Shown piece by piece: positions 9,817-20,479 of a DNA stretch of 64,000 nucleotides. Position 1 is the stretch's first letter; each line of letters opens with the position of its first letter. The position numbers were made by a program, and so were the translations under genes. The stretch covers positions 159,884,492 through 159,948,491 of the forward strand of contig OX638368.1 of NCBI GenBank assembly GCA_951812925.1. Reading direction: 5' to 3'. Origin of the DNA: Calliopum simillimum (taxonomy: Eukaryota > Arthropoda > Insecta > Diptera > Lauxaniidae). The notes under the pieces are model-generated. The model had not been told where the DNA came from. It was given only the letters and a program-made list of their open reading frames with translations, and searched no databases.

Positions 9817-10699
9817 AATTAGTCTTCTTTCTCATGTACACCAATCAATTTTTATTAAAAAAATAATTTATTTTCAAACAAGTTTTTTTTATTGGAGCAG
9901 GTGGGCAAAAGTGGGGACTGCAAATTGCAGAGAAGGTAAACAATACTTCAATCTATCAAATCATGTCAAAAAATTGCTGGAACTAAGTGGCACTTTTTTT
10001 TGGCACTCTAGCGTTCTACGTACTTAAAAGAAATTTTTGGTTTCTTAGAAATATGCCACTTTTACCGTTATTTTTTCCATTTATGAATGTAAGTGATATA
10101 CCAAAATATTTAAAAAAGAACAGAGTTAAAGAGTTGTAGCCGAAATATTATTTAAAATTGTAAACAATACTTGCCCAGCGATTTTCATTTGGCACAACCT
10201 TAATAAAAATTTTCGATATCAAAAAATTTTCTATGTTTTGACGTTTGTACGCTACAAAGTAAGAGTCGAAACCATATTACTGTCTCTGTTACTGATATCC
10301 TGGACAATTGTTTTTCAAAATATCTAACCAAAACTTCCCGGAATTAAAGTTTATTTTTGGACTTTTGGCCAGGATATTTGGATTTTGCTGCACTGTGGGT
10401 TGTACAGGGCTAAAATTTTGTACAAAAATATTCCCCACAATATCCTGCATAAGTTTGCTAAATACATGATACACCTCAAATGTAAGGATCATATAGTTAA
10501 ATTCATCGATTTAACATAAGAATGCGGTATTTTTGGTTTTTTCATGTACAGTGGGTAAAAAACTTCAAAAATCGATTAAAAAAAATGTGACGTGCTGGGG
10601 AAAAACCACGAGACACGGGAATTTTCTTTTAACGTCTACTTTAAGAATTTTATGGATTTTCTCATGTGTTTTTTTTTGTGCCGAACAGTGTAATTGAAC

Positions 10700-11900
10700 T
10701 GGCGTTTTCAACTCAGTAATTACGAATAGTTATGCACATGTTTTTTTATGTTTTAAATTAATTAGTTAGATTTTTTCCTTATTGCGACATAAGACAAAAG
10801 GATTAAATCTCTAGCCATTATTGAAATAAATTAAATAAACTATTGAATTCGCATTCAAGTTCCCTCGTATGTATTTTTAAATTTCCCAAAATTTAATTCA
10901 CATATTTTTCAGGTTCTTAGTAAAAACATCAAGGTTATGCAAATTTTTTGCAAAAATCAAATCTATTTGTATTATTATATAACATAACATTCATTACTAT
11001 GCAAACACGTGGTACAGCAACAGAATGGCAACAAACAATCCGCAATCCGTCCATAAAAACTACTCGTACAGCCCAAAACCGGCACAACTTGTGGCTGACA
11101 ATCCAAAGTAAAAGCTTTAACATAGTACCCATGCCTCGTTTGTTAGGAGGACTCTCTATCGAAGTCACATACCAACATATGTAGAGTTGTTGTTTCTTGC
11201 TGGTGTCAATCTGTTCTATTTTCGAACGCTATCTTTGGTTACGCCCCTGGCTTAGAATATTAACTATGAATATGCTCATGTTTATTGAGGCTTCTTAGAA
11301 TTGTATCTGTCAGAGTTTGTCATAGAATACAGGTTATGTGACAACGATTATCAATTTCAATTTTAAATAGATTTTTTTATTTTTTATTATTAGTCTTAGT
11401 CAGATTAAAACAAAAGCAGAATAGAAATCTTTATGATTTTATTCTAAATTGTATTTGACTAACGTGTATAATAACGACCTCCAAACGCCTTGCGAAAAAA
11501 TTTACAAATCACTCGATTGTTAGACAGGATATAATTAAGTATATTAATACTTAGGGTGATTTTAGTGCTCAAATTGACACGATAACATCGATGTTAAGTA
11601 CGGTCTTGGTCAACATTTCGAAAATGGCGACTTACCTACCTACTACTTGGATCGGCATATGTGAAAAAGGCGGAAGTCAGTGCAAGTAAACTGTCGGGAA
11701 ACTGTAAAAAGACGGCCCTATTGCCTTATTTTTGTGTTAAATGGAGAATTTTATGTCTTGAACTTTAGAAAATATTCTTAAGGTTCTAACAAACCAATTT
11801 TTTGATTAGTTTTCATTCTCCTGAGGAAGATATTAGCATTGCAGCACAGCTGACTTCCGCCTTTTTAACATAAAACGATTAATTTAAGCTTATTATATCA
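10700..11900. other. Unassigned AT-rich stretch
   Basis: The segment 11000-11190 is less AT-rich and open on both strands (10948-11184 plus, 10935-11168 minus), but neither translation resembles a known family. I see no repeat partner elsewhere in the window. Confidence 0.4.
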
Positions 11901-11915
11901 TGCTTGCAGAGTTTA

Positions 11916-12369
11916 TAGTGATGAGCAAACCAAGACCAAGACCAAGACCATAGCAGTCTTGGTCTTGGTCTTGGTTTTTATATTGAGTTTTGGTCTTGAT
12001 CTTGCTCATTAAGTCTTGGTCTCGGTCTTGGTCTTGAAAAAATGTTCAAAGATATTGAGTATTCAAAACCATATTTTTCCAAAGCAGTTGGGTTTTTAAG
12101 GTGCCAAAATTCAAATCGATAGATGATTTTATCTTCAAAACGGGCGTGAAACAACTTTTAACTATAAATTACAATAGCAAGACTCAAGACTGAAAAGCAG
12201 TCTTGGTCTTGACATTTATCGTGAGCAAGATCAAGACAAAGACCATAGCTGTCTTGATCTTGGTCTTGCAAAAATATCAGCATCTTGGTCTTGGTCTTGG
12301 TCTTGGTCTCGCAAAATTAGTAAGACCAAGGACAAGACGCAAGACCAAGACTAATTTTGCTCATCACTA
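11916..12369. mobile_element. hAT-like hexanucleotide MITE, copy B (complete, 454 bp, 8-bp target duplication)
   Basis: Terminal inverted repeats TAGTGATGAGCAAA and TTTTGCTCATCACTA bound the element, and the flanks AGAGTTTA (11908-11915) and AGAGTTTA (12370-12377) are identical. An 8-bp duplication with a TAG-type tip is the signature of the hAT superfamily. Both subterminal regions are (CTTGGT)n/(ACCAAG)n arrays; the centre carries GGGCGTG and an AT-rich spacer. There is no coding capacity. Confidence 0.88.
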
Positions 12370-12539
12370 AGAGTTTAACTTTCTGCAGAAAGTAGAAAAA
12401 ACCTGAGCAAGTCTAACATATATCAGTTTGAAGACATTTTTTAACTAAATCGACTACTTGAAGTATTACGACGTAAAGTATTGAAATTGCAGAAAAAAAG
12501 TATCATATTATTTTTTTCTGGAGAACCAGTTAGCCCAAT

Positions 12540-12660
12540 TTATAGCCAGTTTGAGACTTTCCTAGCCAATTCATCTGCCTTTTTATTTCCTGTGATACTT
12601 CTATGACCGAATACCCAGCACATGGTCAATGGGTTAGTATTCTCCAGTAATTATATCCCG
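12540..12660 (-). pseudogene. Fragment of a LINE RNase H domain
   Basis: Minus-strand translation gives NPLTMCWVFGHRSITGNKKA followed by DELARKV. This matches the RNase H C-terminal signature (V-x-W-V-x-G-H-x-G-I-x-GN-x-x-AD-x-LA) of I/LOA-type LINE polyproteins. Only about 35 codons survive before a stop. Confidence 0.72.
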
Positions 12661-12699
12661 TTGTTATGAGTCTTTTTGACCCCATAGTTATAATGGATC

Positions 12700-15600
12700 A
12701 AAATATTCCACAAAAATATTCTAAGAAAAGTTTACAAGGATTCAAAAAAAATAAAACCGTCCGCACGGTGGCAACCCTGTACGTCAGCGCACGTGCACCA
12801 ACGACTCATGATAAACGCAAATCTAAACAACTTCAAAAAATCATAACTTGAAAAGTATTAAAGATACCACGTTTTTGTAGATCGCAAAATAACTATAATA
12901 AAATTAACTTTTAAATAAAAATATTTAAAAAAAAAATTAAAACAAATCAGCTGTCAAATTGGCTGTCGCTGGTTTAAATTAAAAATAATACGAAAAAAAA
13001 TTAATAAAACACATTTTAGGGGGACTAAGCCAGAGAATAAGTAGTTCTTTTAGTTTCATTACTAACATGAGTATGTGTTAGTGCTTGTGTTAAATTAATT
13101 TGGCAGGTTTCAGATTTCGTCATCATAATTATTTATGCAAAATCTAATTTCTTTTTTTTTTGATCTGTCGCCCGTTTGTCTTCTTGAACTCAGAAACTTT
13201 GAAAAAGATAAAAGTCAATTTATTAAGTTTTAAGCATAACTTTTAAACACAAAAAAAAAAAAATTTCAATTAAAAATAATATTTTCTACAAATTACTTTG
13301 CAATATAATAAACTGTTACAGTAAATAATTTAAAGCTCCATGTTAGATTATATCAACAAATAAAAACGTAGACATTAATATTGAAAAGAACAACATAATA
13401 TATATTTAAAGACAAATTAGAGGTCATGGGTTCAAGTCACCCGATTAACATTTAAATCAGAAAATGAAAGATTTATTTGATAAGTCATGGTATCTAATCT
13501 TCCGCATTCGCATATGAACTTTGACCGTTAACATTTGACATGGTCACCTTAATAAAGTAGCTTTAAACTTGGCTGTAACAGTTGTCATACATGCGGATAT
13601 ATAACCTTGTAAGTTTTTTATAAAAAAAATAATAACAAAAGTACCTGTATAGCATGCATGATTTTTCGTTTCTTGTTTTTATCATGAGAAAGATTCGAAT
13701 AAGTTCACATCCAACTTTTATATTAAAAGTGATCGATTGCGGTATATGAAAAGAATTCTAAATAACGGAAGTACTTAGGTGTTATACCTTTGCATACCAA
13801 GCAAAGCTAATTATGAACAATAAGTTGGAGGTCTCTTCCATTAGGGATTCTCAAAACGGTTTTGATGTAGGACCGTTATTCTACCTAATTTCACAACAAT
13901 CATTTTCGGAGTACCCATATTTTGGGAATAAGTATTTATTGTGGCACCTAAAGTTTCGATAAGAATTCAAAATTTCATTTAAAGTTAAGTTATTGCTTAA
14001 AACCATATATTTCAATTGCGATAAAATTCTTTTGCTCATTACTTAATTAATCATATTCAATACTTTCAATGAAAGTATTTCACAAAACGTATAAATCCAT
14101 CGGAATCATTGTTAAACTGTCAAAATCAGATAAAATTTTTATAGTATTACTTCTAAGCTTAAGTTCTCGCACTGTACTTTGCCTATTCCCTTTTCTGTTA
14201 TTGCTATTTCCTACGAAGTAGATTTTTAAGATAGAAATGTTCTCATACTGAAATAGGAAAGAGCTTTAAAGATCTTAAAGTTTTTAAGAAAATTTTGATT
14301 CCTTCATATTAATGCAAAACCTAAGGTATCATATATCATATATAATATATTAAAAAATAGCTAAGCCATCGTACAGTTACTTCTTTTTTTAGTGGTACCA
14401 CTCGTCTGTACACAATTTTAAATCTATTTACATAAAGACTCAAGAGTACAAAGAATACTCTTTTGATCTATACATCTATACTTTGTTGATGAACAAAGAG
14501 TGGAATTGATCTTTGTGATTTTATTGAAAAGAAATAAAATATTTCAAAAGGTCATTGCAGTGAGAAACGTGCTCGGATAAAGTCTCAACTGCAGCTGATC
14601 TCATAACTTTCTCAAGAGCGCAAGCAATGAGGAAGGCTCATAAGTGTCAGTATTTTTTTGTTTCTTCAGAATCGACTTCGTTGAAAAGAAAAATGTAGAA
14701 AAGCGTGCGTACAACTTTCCTAATTGAAAGTGTGCTTATGTTCTTTGTTTTTTGGGGTTGGGGTAGCAAAGTCTTAACCCTTTAACGACTAAAGGCAAGT
14801 ATGTTTGCCAGAACCCTATTTGCTTGAATGAAAGTTTTATAAGATCCCATTACTTTGTTTTTGTCGTATTTTTATTTTGAAAATCTTTCGCGTATTTAGA
14901 CCTGGTCGTTAAACGATTAAATAACAATATCCACAAAAGAATTGCAAGAAAGGGGGTCTTACAAAATGTTTCAACTATGTACTTGGAGACAAAAAACACT
15001 CACACAAAAATAAAACTTTGCAAAGAAGTAAATTCTTGAGGGAATTAGAACTTGCTTACACTAAATCAAGAACTATCACTGAATCCATTTTCATAAGAGC
15101 TACGAAAGTGCTATTATGAAATTCAAATTTTTACGATGTGAATTCGAAATTCGTGGAGTTTGAAATGAAAGTTTTTAAATGAAAGTACGATACCCAAATC
15201 TTGTCGTAGAAATTTAACATTTCTAATGAACACAGTGAGCCACTCTGGTGGTAATCACCTAAAAAGCTACATGCACTGTCATCTTTTTCAGCTTTTACAC
15301 CAACTTAATCTTAACAAATTGACTATAGATAATTATACGTTGCTTTCTGAAAGCTTTAATGCGAAAAACACAATGAACAGCAAGAGCTTAAAGTTCTTCT
15401 TTAAAAATGAAACAGTATTTTTTAAAGTTTTTTTTTATTTTTATTATTAATTTTTCGAATAAATTTTTGGTTATGTTTTTTATTGTAATATACAAATGTA
15501 ATGCACCTTATGATCTAAAAGTTTTTATCTTTTACAAAACTAAAAAAAACATACTTAATCGAAAAAAAAACTCTTACATATAGAAAAACACATACATTTA

Positions 15601-15900
15601 AAGCAATTTCCTTAGTAACTAAACCTTAACTCTGTATCACTACTAAACTACCTACTAATAGAACCTCTTGATTTTATGTATATGTGCGTTTTTTTCCATT
15701 TCTTTAAATCAAAAAAATATATATATCTTCTTAATCCTCTCTCTAGTATTTGGATATAATATTGCCGAAAATGTGTCTACCAATTTCGGTAACAAAATGA
15801 AAGTTTTTTTGTATTTTGTTGTCATTGTAATAGTAACAGGCACCAATTATAATCAATATAATTAAATACTGTACTCCAAATTATGAGCAAGTTTTGAATC
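12700..15900. other. Gene-free AT-rich region downstream of the desaturase
   Basis: Mostly A/T-rich single-copy-looking sequence with homopolymer runs. A B-box-like GGGTTCAAGTC stands alone at about 13429. A desaturase 3' UTR may extend to about 15434, where TTTATT (AATAAA on the gene strand) first appears. I see no other supported gene. Confidence 0.5.
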
Positions 15901-15922
15901 ATCCTTTTATGGTTCGCACTTA

Positions 15923-16161
15923 TCAATCATCTTTCTTTTCAATTATGTGTGCACCTCGACGATCATCTTCCTTGATGTCCTTATCATCCCAGCCCCAAAC
16001 CATCGTTTCTTCGTCTTCGTGATTCAAGTGTACCACCATTTCATTGGTGATCTGCGAATTATTATTCATGTCAACCATTGATGGATGAGTGCCATCACCA
16101 GTGCGTCTGACGCGTTTTAGCACCATTTCTTCAGAGACGGTCTTTAAATCATATGCTTGAC
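15923..16161 (-). CDS. Desaturase coding exon 4 (C-terminal tail, stop)
   Basis: The acceptor is TTTCGCTTAG|GTCAAGC and the stop TGA is at 15925-15923. It encodes AYDLKTVSEEMV and KRVRRTGDGTH, both near-invariant in insect desaturases, then an insertion of about 25 residues rich in Asn, His and Glu. After that the acidic WGWDD tail resumes and the protein ends in KKDD. Confidence 0.92.
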
Positions 16162-18762
16162 CTAAGCGAAATGGAAAAAATTAAGAAGAATAAGTGAAAA
16201 TGTCCTATATTGCTCTGAAAGTGAACTGAACTTACCAATTCTGGCCATGAAATTAAGGAAAGCTGTTGTCCAGTTATATTGATATGTGCCTAATTCAGCT
16301 GCTTTGTAATCCCATGGGAAGACATGATGATAGTTATGCCATCCTTCACCGAAAGCAATTATGGACACAAGTTTACTATTCACCGAGCTGATATTGATAT
16401 CATAAGGTTTCATGCCATAGAAATGTGCAGCACTATTAACCAACCAGGTACCATGTAGAGAGATTGTATAGCGGAGCATAGAGCAAACAAAGAAGCAAAC
16501 TTGTATGGATGAACCCAAATAGAAGTACGGAAAGAGTGCTGGCAGCACAAAGCAACATATGGGCATAATAACGAAATAGAATCTTGGGGAAAGAAAAAAA
16601 CACAACAAATTTAAATCAGCACATTGCATACAACAATATAATACCAAGATACATACTTCTTTTGGAACATCACCACTGGATCAGCAGTCAGATCACTCAT
16701 ATCAATTTGTTTTCCTTTCTCCTTGACATCGGGATGTTTCTTGCACATTAGCCAACCAATGTGTGCAAAGAAGAAGCCACGTTGGGAATTATGTGGATCA
16801 GCATCGGTATCGGTAAATTTATGATGTACACGATGATCGCGTGTCCATTCGTAGATGCTATTCTGGAATGCCAAGGATTGGCACAGCATCAAGAAGATAC
16901 GTAGCGGTACTCTGGCTTTGTAGGCACGATGTGACCAGAGGCGATGAACACCAGCAGTGATACCGAGACCACCAAAGATGGCAGTAATGTAACCTATTTT
17001 GCGATGAGGTAAAAAAATTTATTAGAAATTTAACCACCAGGATTATGTTTGTAGATAGAAAAGACCTAAACTAACGATATAAGTACGTAATTATAATTAA
17101 AGTTTCGTAACTGATAAGTATTGTTAGAACTGTTTAAGGTTGGATATGCTTTAGAAATTTTTGTTGAAGATGTATTTATTCAATAGAAATACCATATGTA
17201 GGGCACTGAATAAGTTTTGAAATATGGAAGAACGTATAATTTAACTATAGATGAAAAATTGGCTCAAGAATTTAAAGTTTTCAAGTCAATGTAAACAATA
17301 CAAAAACAAAATATCTACCGTATCTCAGAACTTATCTAGTGATCCTCCTGCTGCTTAGATATATTGTGCAGTTTTTGTCTAGAACAAAATTATTTTCTCT
17401 TTATCCAAAAAAAACCAAAAACACTTTATTACTTAATTAGTGTTAACAATATACGCTTTTAATTAACATTTACAACTTTTTAAATAACTTGCCAAACAAA
17501 ATCATTTATCTCTTGCCATTTGGCTATATGGGAATTAAATGAATCATTTGAATGCATCCACCGTTTGTAAGCAAATAGCTTTACGAGCTCATAAATATTA
17601 AATTGCCTTATTAAACCCCCGACTACACTGAAGCAATTTATGAATGAAACTACTTAATACGAGTTTTTAACGTAATTTGTACAATGAAAGTGTGTATTAA
17701 GTATAAATTTAAGAAAAAAATATAAACACAACAAAAGAGAACATGTACTGAGCTTTTTTTAAATAAAAAGTACTATAATACATTTTTTAGTAGCTAATTA
17801 CACTGTTCTACTTTTTGGGACTTTTTTGATCTGAAGGAATATAGATTATTTTTTCCTAATTCGGGTACAAAGAATTCAGTGGTGCTAACTGTTTTGCTAG
17901 ATTGGTACATTGCCCCATACAAAAAGTTCAAATCAAAATTTCGTCTAGAAAGAAACGCCTATTAACTTGTAATATAAATCAGTGAGTTTTCATCCAAAGT
18001 ATATTTTCCAGTTCAGGATGTAAGTACCAATTCGAGTTAATTAATTTTTAAATCAATCTATTGGATATTTCTTTAAAATAATAATTTTTTCTAAACTAGA
18101 AACTATATTTTAACTCTTATTAGATGAAATTTGGAAAATTTGTTGTACATTGGAATACTGTGTTAAACTTTTTTTTCAAGCTTTTGAAAGACCATCAAGT
18201 ATATCTTGGGATAGTTTAAGAAGAGTTACCAATGGTTTTTTTGCTGTTCATCGGGTGAACGAATGGGGAAGGAAAAGTTTGAAATTTATTGCAGCACAGT
18301 TTCTATCCATCCATGAATATCCATGTGAACGAACTATTTATGAATATTTTTCCATATACTATACAAATGTTTTTAGTACTTACTTAGTCCAAATTCAATA
18401 TAGGCATTTTCAGCATAGATAAGCCATACGCCATACAATGCCGTCGAATGCAATATAATGAATAACAATACATTTTCCCAGACAATTTCCATTTTATATG
18501 GCGTTTTAGCTGTTGTTGCTGCTGCTGTTTTACTTTGTGGTGCATTTAAAGTTGATTTTTGGCTGCTCAACAAAGCGATAGGTTCTCCTTGGCTGGGCAC
18601 ACGATTTTGTATAGTAGTTGTTGAATTATTATTATTGGTTGTGGTAGCAGCCATTGCTGGACATGTAGACATGGCAGCAGATGATGTTTTATTATTGTTA
18701 TTAGCATCAGCAATAGCTGTTTCGGCTAAAAACAGTGAACTGCCAATTATATTGGGAGCCAT
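15923..18762 (-). CDS. Acyl-CoA desaturase (Delta9-type, membrane), four coding exons
   Basis: By family this enzyme puts a cis double bond into fatty acyl-CoA in the ER membrane, using a di-iron centre, O2 and cytochrome b5. Joining exons 18762-18384, 16993-16657, 16582-16236 and 16161-15923 gives 433 codons plus stop, with GT-AG at each junction and phases that match. The three histidine boxes are present: HRLWSH at about residues 143-148, HRVHH at 180-184 and HNYHH at 321-325; NSAAH (His at about 292) is also kept. Hydrophobic segments lie at about residues 95-120, 155-170, 240-262 and 265-282. Insect family members are usually about 350-460 aa, so the length fits. The N-terminus is a low-complexity Asn/Thr/Ala stretch. 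The C-terminus keeps the family's WGWDD-like acidic tail, preceded by about 25 extra residues. Introns 2 and 3 are 74 nt each; intron 1 is 1390 nt. The first plus-oriented tttatt (AATAAA on the gene strand) I found downstream is near 15434. The exact paralogue and substrate preference are not determinable here. Confidence 0.95.
16236..16582 (-). CDS. Desaturase coding exon 3 (membrane segments, histidine box 3)
   Basis: The acceptor is CCCCAAG|ATTCTATT and the donor ATTG|GTAAGTTC. It encodes FYFVIMPICCFVLPALFPYF and a second hydrophobic segment, then TWLVNSAAH and box 3 in FGEGWHNYHHVFPWDY, both hallmarks of insect acyl-CoA desaturases. Both flanking introns are 74 nt. Confidence 0.94.
16657..16993 (-). 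CDS. Desaturase coding exon 2 (histidine boxes 1 and 2)
   Basis: The acceptor reads AAATAG|GTTACATT and the donor AAAAGAA|GTATGT. It encodes SYITAIFGGLGITAGVHRLW, with the first serine codon split across intron 1, then box 1 (HRLWSH) and box 2 (HRVHH). It also carries the family-typical DADPHN and GFFFAHIGWL motifs. The reading frame continues as a false open frame into intron 2. Confidence 0.94.
16994..18383 (-). other. Desaturase intron 1
   Basis: A 1390-nt AT-rich intron bounded by GTAAGT and TAG. I see no transposon ends in it. The plus-strand open frame at 18150-18422 runs through the intron into the antisense of exon 1 and resembles no protein I know. Confidence 0.85.
18384..18762 (-). 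CDS. Desaturase coding exon 1 (start codon, first membrane helix)
   Basis: ATG is at 18762-18760 and the donor reads ..CTAA|GTAAGT, with the last exon base at 18384. The exon holds 126 codons plus one base. It encodes a low-complexity N/T/A/S-rich cytosolic leader of about 90 residues, then a basic-to-hydrophobic switch into the first membrane segment (VLLFIILHSTALYGVWLIY). The bases directly upstream on the gene strand are a T-rich tract ending TTTCAG, a splice acceptor abutting the ATG, so a non-coding exon must lie further upstream. The start is chosen because it is the only in-frame ATG at that junction. Confidence 0.88.
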
Positions 18763-18795
18763 CTGAAAGCAAAAAAAAACATTTTTTTTTTTTAT
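18763..18795 (-). promoter_or_regulatory. Splice acceptor and polypyrimidine tract of a 5' UTR intron
   Basis: On the gene strand a long T-run leads to TTTGCTTTCAG immediately before the desaturase ATG. This implies an upstream non-coding exon whose location cannot be fixed from this window. Confidence 0.65.
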
Positions 18796-18799
18796 TAGA

Positions 18800-19230
18800 A
18801 AATCTAAAAATAGTCAAATCTAATTTAATGTTTTATAATTCTGTATAAAATTCCATACAGTTAATTTGTAAACTTTGATAGCATCCCCGATGGTTACAAT
18901 ATTTCTAAATAAAGTTTCATGTCAAGTGAGTCAAACGGAGCCGATATACATACATAGCTATATTGCCCATCGCCGGTTAACATACTAATTAGTAAAATAC
19001 ATAGCATGCTTATTTAGTTGTGCACTACTCATAATTGAAGCACCCCTTGAATAATACATACTGGGTTTTTTAAAATCTTAGCTAAATGAATCATAGAAAT
19101 TAAGATTATGTCGCAAATGAACATTTTGCTAAGCAATTTTTCAATTAATTTATACAAAAATAATCAATACGCCAAACTTTTGGTTTAAAGTAGACTGACC
19201 AATTTCATTATGACCCAATCCGAGCGAGAA
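18800..19230. other. Unassigned AT-rich sequence upstream of the desaturase ATG
   Basis: It lies within the presumed 5' UTR intron. I see no conserved frame or transposon end. Confidence 0.4.
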
Positions 19231-19234
19231 AAAA

Positions 19235-19620
19235 TTCCATCATATATGGTCTATTATCTGTCTGTTATGGTCTATGGTTCATAATGCATTGTTTATGACC
19301 TGTCCTTTATGGCCTTTTGTCAATATTATATGATCTATGATCTGTCATTTGTGGTCTATGATCAATAATATATGGTTGATCTATCTTTTATGGTCTTTGG
19401 TCCATAATATATGATCTATGATCTGTCATTTATGGTCTATGACCAATAATATATGGTGTATGGTCTATTATCTGTCTTTTATGCTCTATGATCTGTCGTT
19501 TACGGTCTATGGCCAAAAATATATGGTTGATGTGTCTTTTATGATCTGTGGTCCTTAATCGATGGTCTATGATCTGTCCTTTAAAATCTATGGTCCATGA
19601 TCTTTGGTCTATGATTGTTC
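19235..19620. repeat. Minisatellite of TATGGTCTATGATCTGTC-type words
   Basis: Words TATGGTCTATG, GATCTGTCATTT and CCATAATATATG alternate irregularly. A higher-order unit of 81 bp is visible (TATGATCTATGATCTGTCAT at 19329 and 19410). It abuts the Helentron-like copy at 19636. Confidence 0.75.
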
Positions 19621-19635
19621 TAGAATTAAACAAAA

Positions 19636-20239
19636 CTAGTAAGGGTGGTTTCTTTGGCCTGGCCAAAAACTAAATACCCTACACTGCATTTAAAGTATAT
19701 TATTAGGAGAGTATAAGAACAAATTGAGCTTGCATTTATCGTTCTGAGTGTTTGAGGAAAATTCGGTTAGGTTTTCTTAAAAAAATCTTTTAGTATAGCA
19801 TTTTGAAACTTTTGCTTATATGGGAGGTGCCACGCCCTCTTGTCCGAGTTAACCTAGATCTTGCGTATAGCTTGCATTTATAAATCCGAGTATTTGAGTG
19901 TAATTTGGTTGGGTTATCTCAAGAAACAATTTCCGTACAACATTATGAAACTTTGTTAATATGGGAGGTGCCACGCCCTCTAGTTCGAATTTGCCTAGTT
20001 TTTGCTCAGAGCTTATACTAACTTTCCCTAGTATTTATGTGTATTTTGCTTCTGTTATTGCAAATAATGCTCTTATTTATGCATTTTGAATGTATTTTTT
20101 GTATGGGCGGTAGGCGTGTCCGTAGACGGATTTCACTCATTTTCAATCCCCCGAGCTAACTTTTACGATGGAGGCAGAATACCAAATGTCATTGAATTAT
20201 GTTGCTCAGTTTTCCCAAAAAATGTATTTCCACACACAC

Positions 20240-20322
<83 letters not shown>

Positions 20323-20470
20323 CCCAGCCAGCCAGACAGACGGACATGGCCATATCGACTCAGGAGGTGACGCTGATCAAGCATATATATACTTTTCCAT
20401 ACCTGCCACGCCTCCTTCTCTGCGTTACAAACGGAAGGATAAAGTGAATATACCCTGGGTGTAGTGTATA
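19636..20470 (-). mobile_element. DINE-1/mini-me-like non-autonomous Helentron, copy 2
   Basis: Same architecture as copy 1: CTAG tip at 19636, hairpin TTTGGCCTGGCCAAA near 19653-19667, ~140-bp units and core, and the 5' end AGGGTATA-type palindrome at about 20450-20470. It carries the longest internal microsatellite of the set, at 20239-20333. Confidence 0.83.
20239..20333. repeat. (CCAG)n microsatellite inside Helentron copy 2
   Basis: About 20 CCAG units are followed by the CAGACAGACGGACATGG core. The other copies have only about two to eight units at this position. Frames reading PASQ repeats or GWLA repeats here are artefacts of the microsatellite. Confidence 0.95.
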
Positions 20471-20479
20471 AAAATGCAC

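Larger units (their letters stand above)
7972..10691. mobile_element. 2.7-kb DNA transposon relic with ~310-bp terminal inverted repeats
   Basis: 7972-8285 is inverted-repeated at about 10380-10691; matching blocks include CACTGTTCG at the tips, AATACCGCATTCTTGTGTTA and GTGACGTGCTGGGGAAA. Both flanks carry TAA next to the CACTG/CAGTG tips (TAA|CACTG..CAGTG|TAA), compatible with a 3-bp target duplication. CACTG termini with a 3-bp duplication are seen in CACTA/EnSpm-type elements, but assignment needs a transposase. The interior holds a nested foldback, ~140-bp tandem units and a possible coding remnant. Confidence 0.72.

Noticed and set aside
10935..11184. Overlapping open frames on both strands in a less AT-rich patch
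   Set aside because: No family recognised, no splice context, and both frames are equally open.
16611..16892. Desaturase frame starting at an internal methionine and running past exon 2
   Set aside because: It ignores the donor at 16656-16651 and runs into intron 2; the spliced model is better.
18458..18766. 102-codon plus-strand open frame with hydrophobic stretches
   Set aside because: It is antisense to desaturase coding exon 1.
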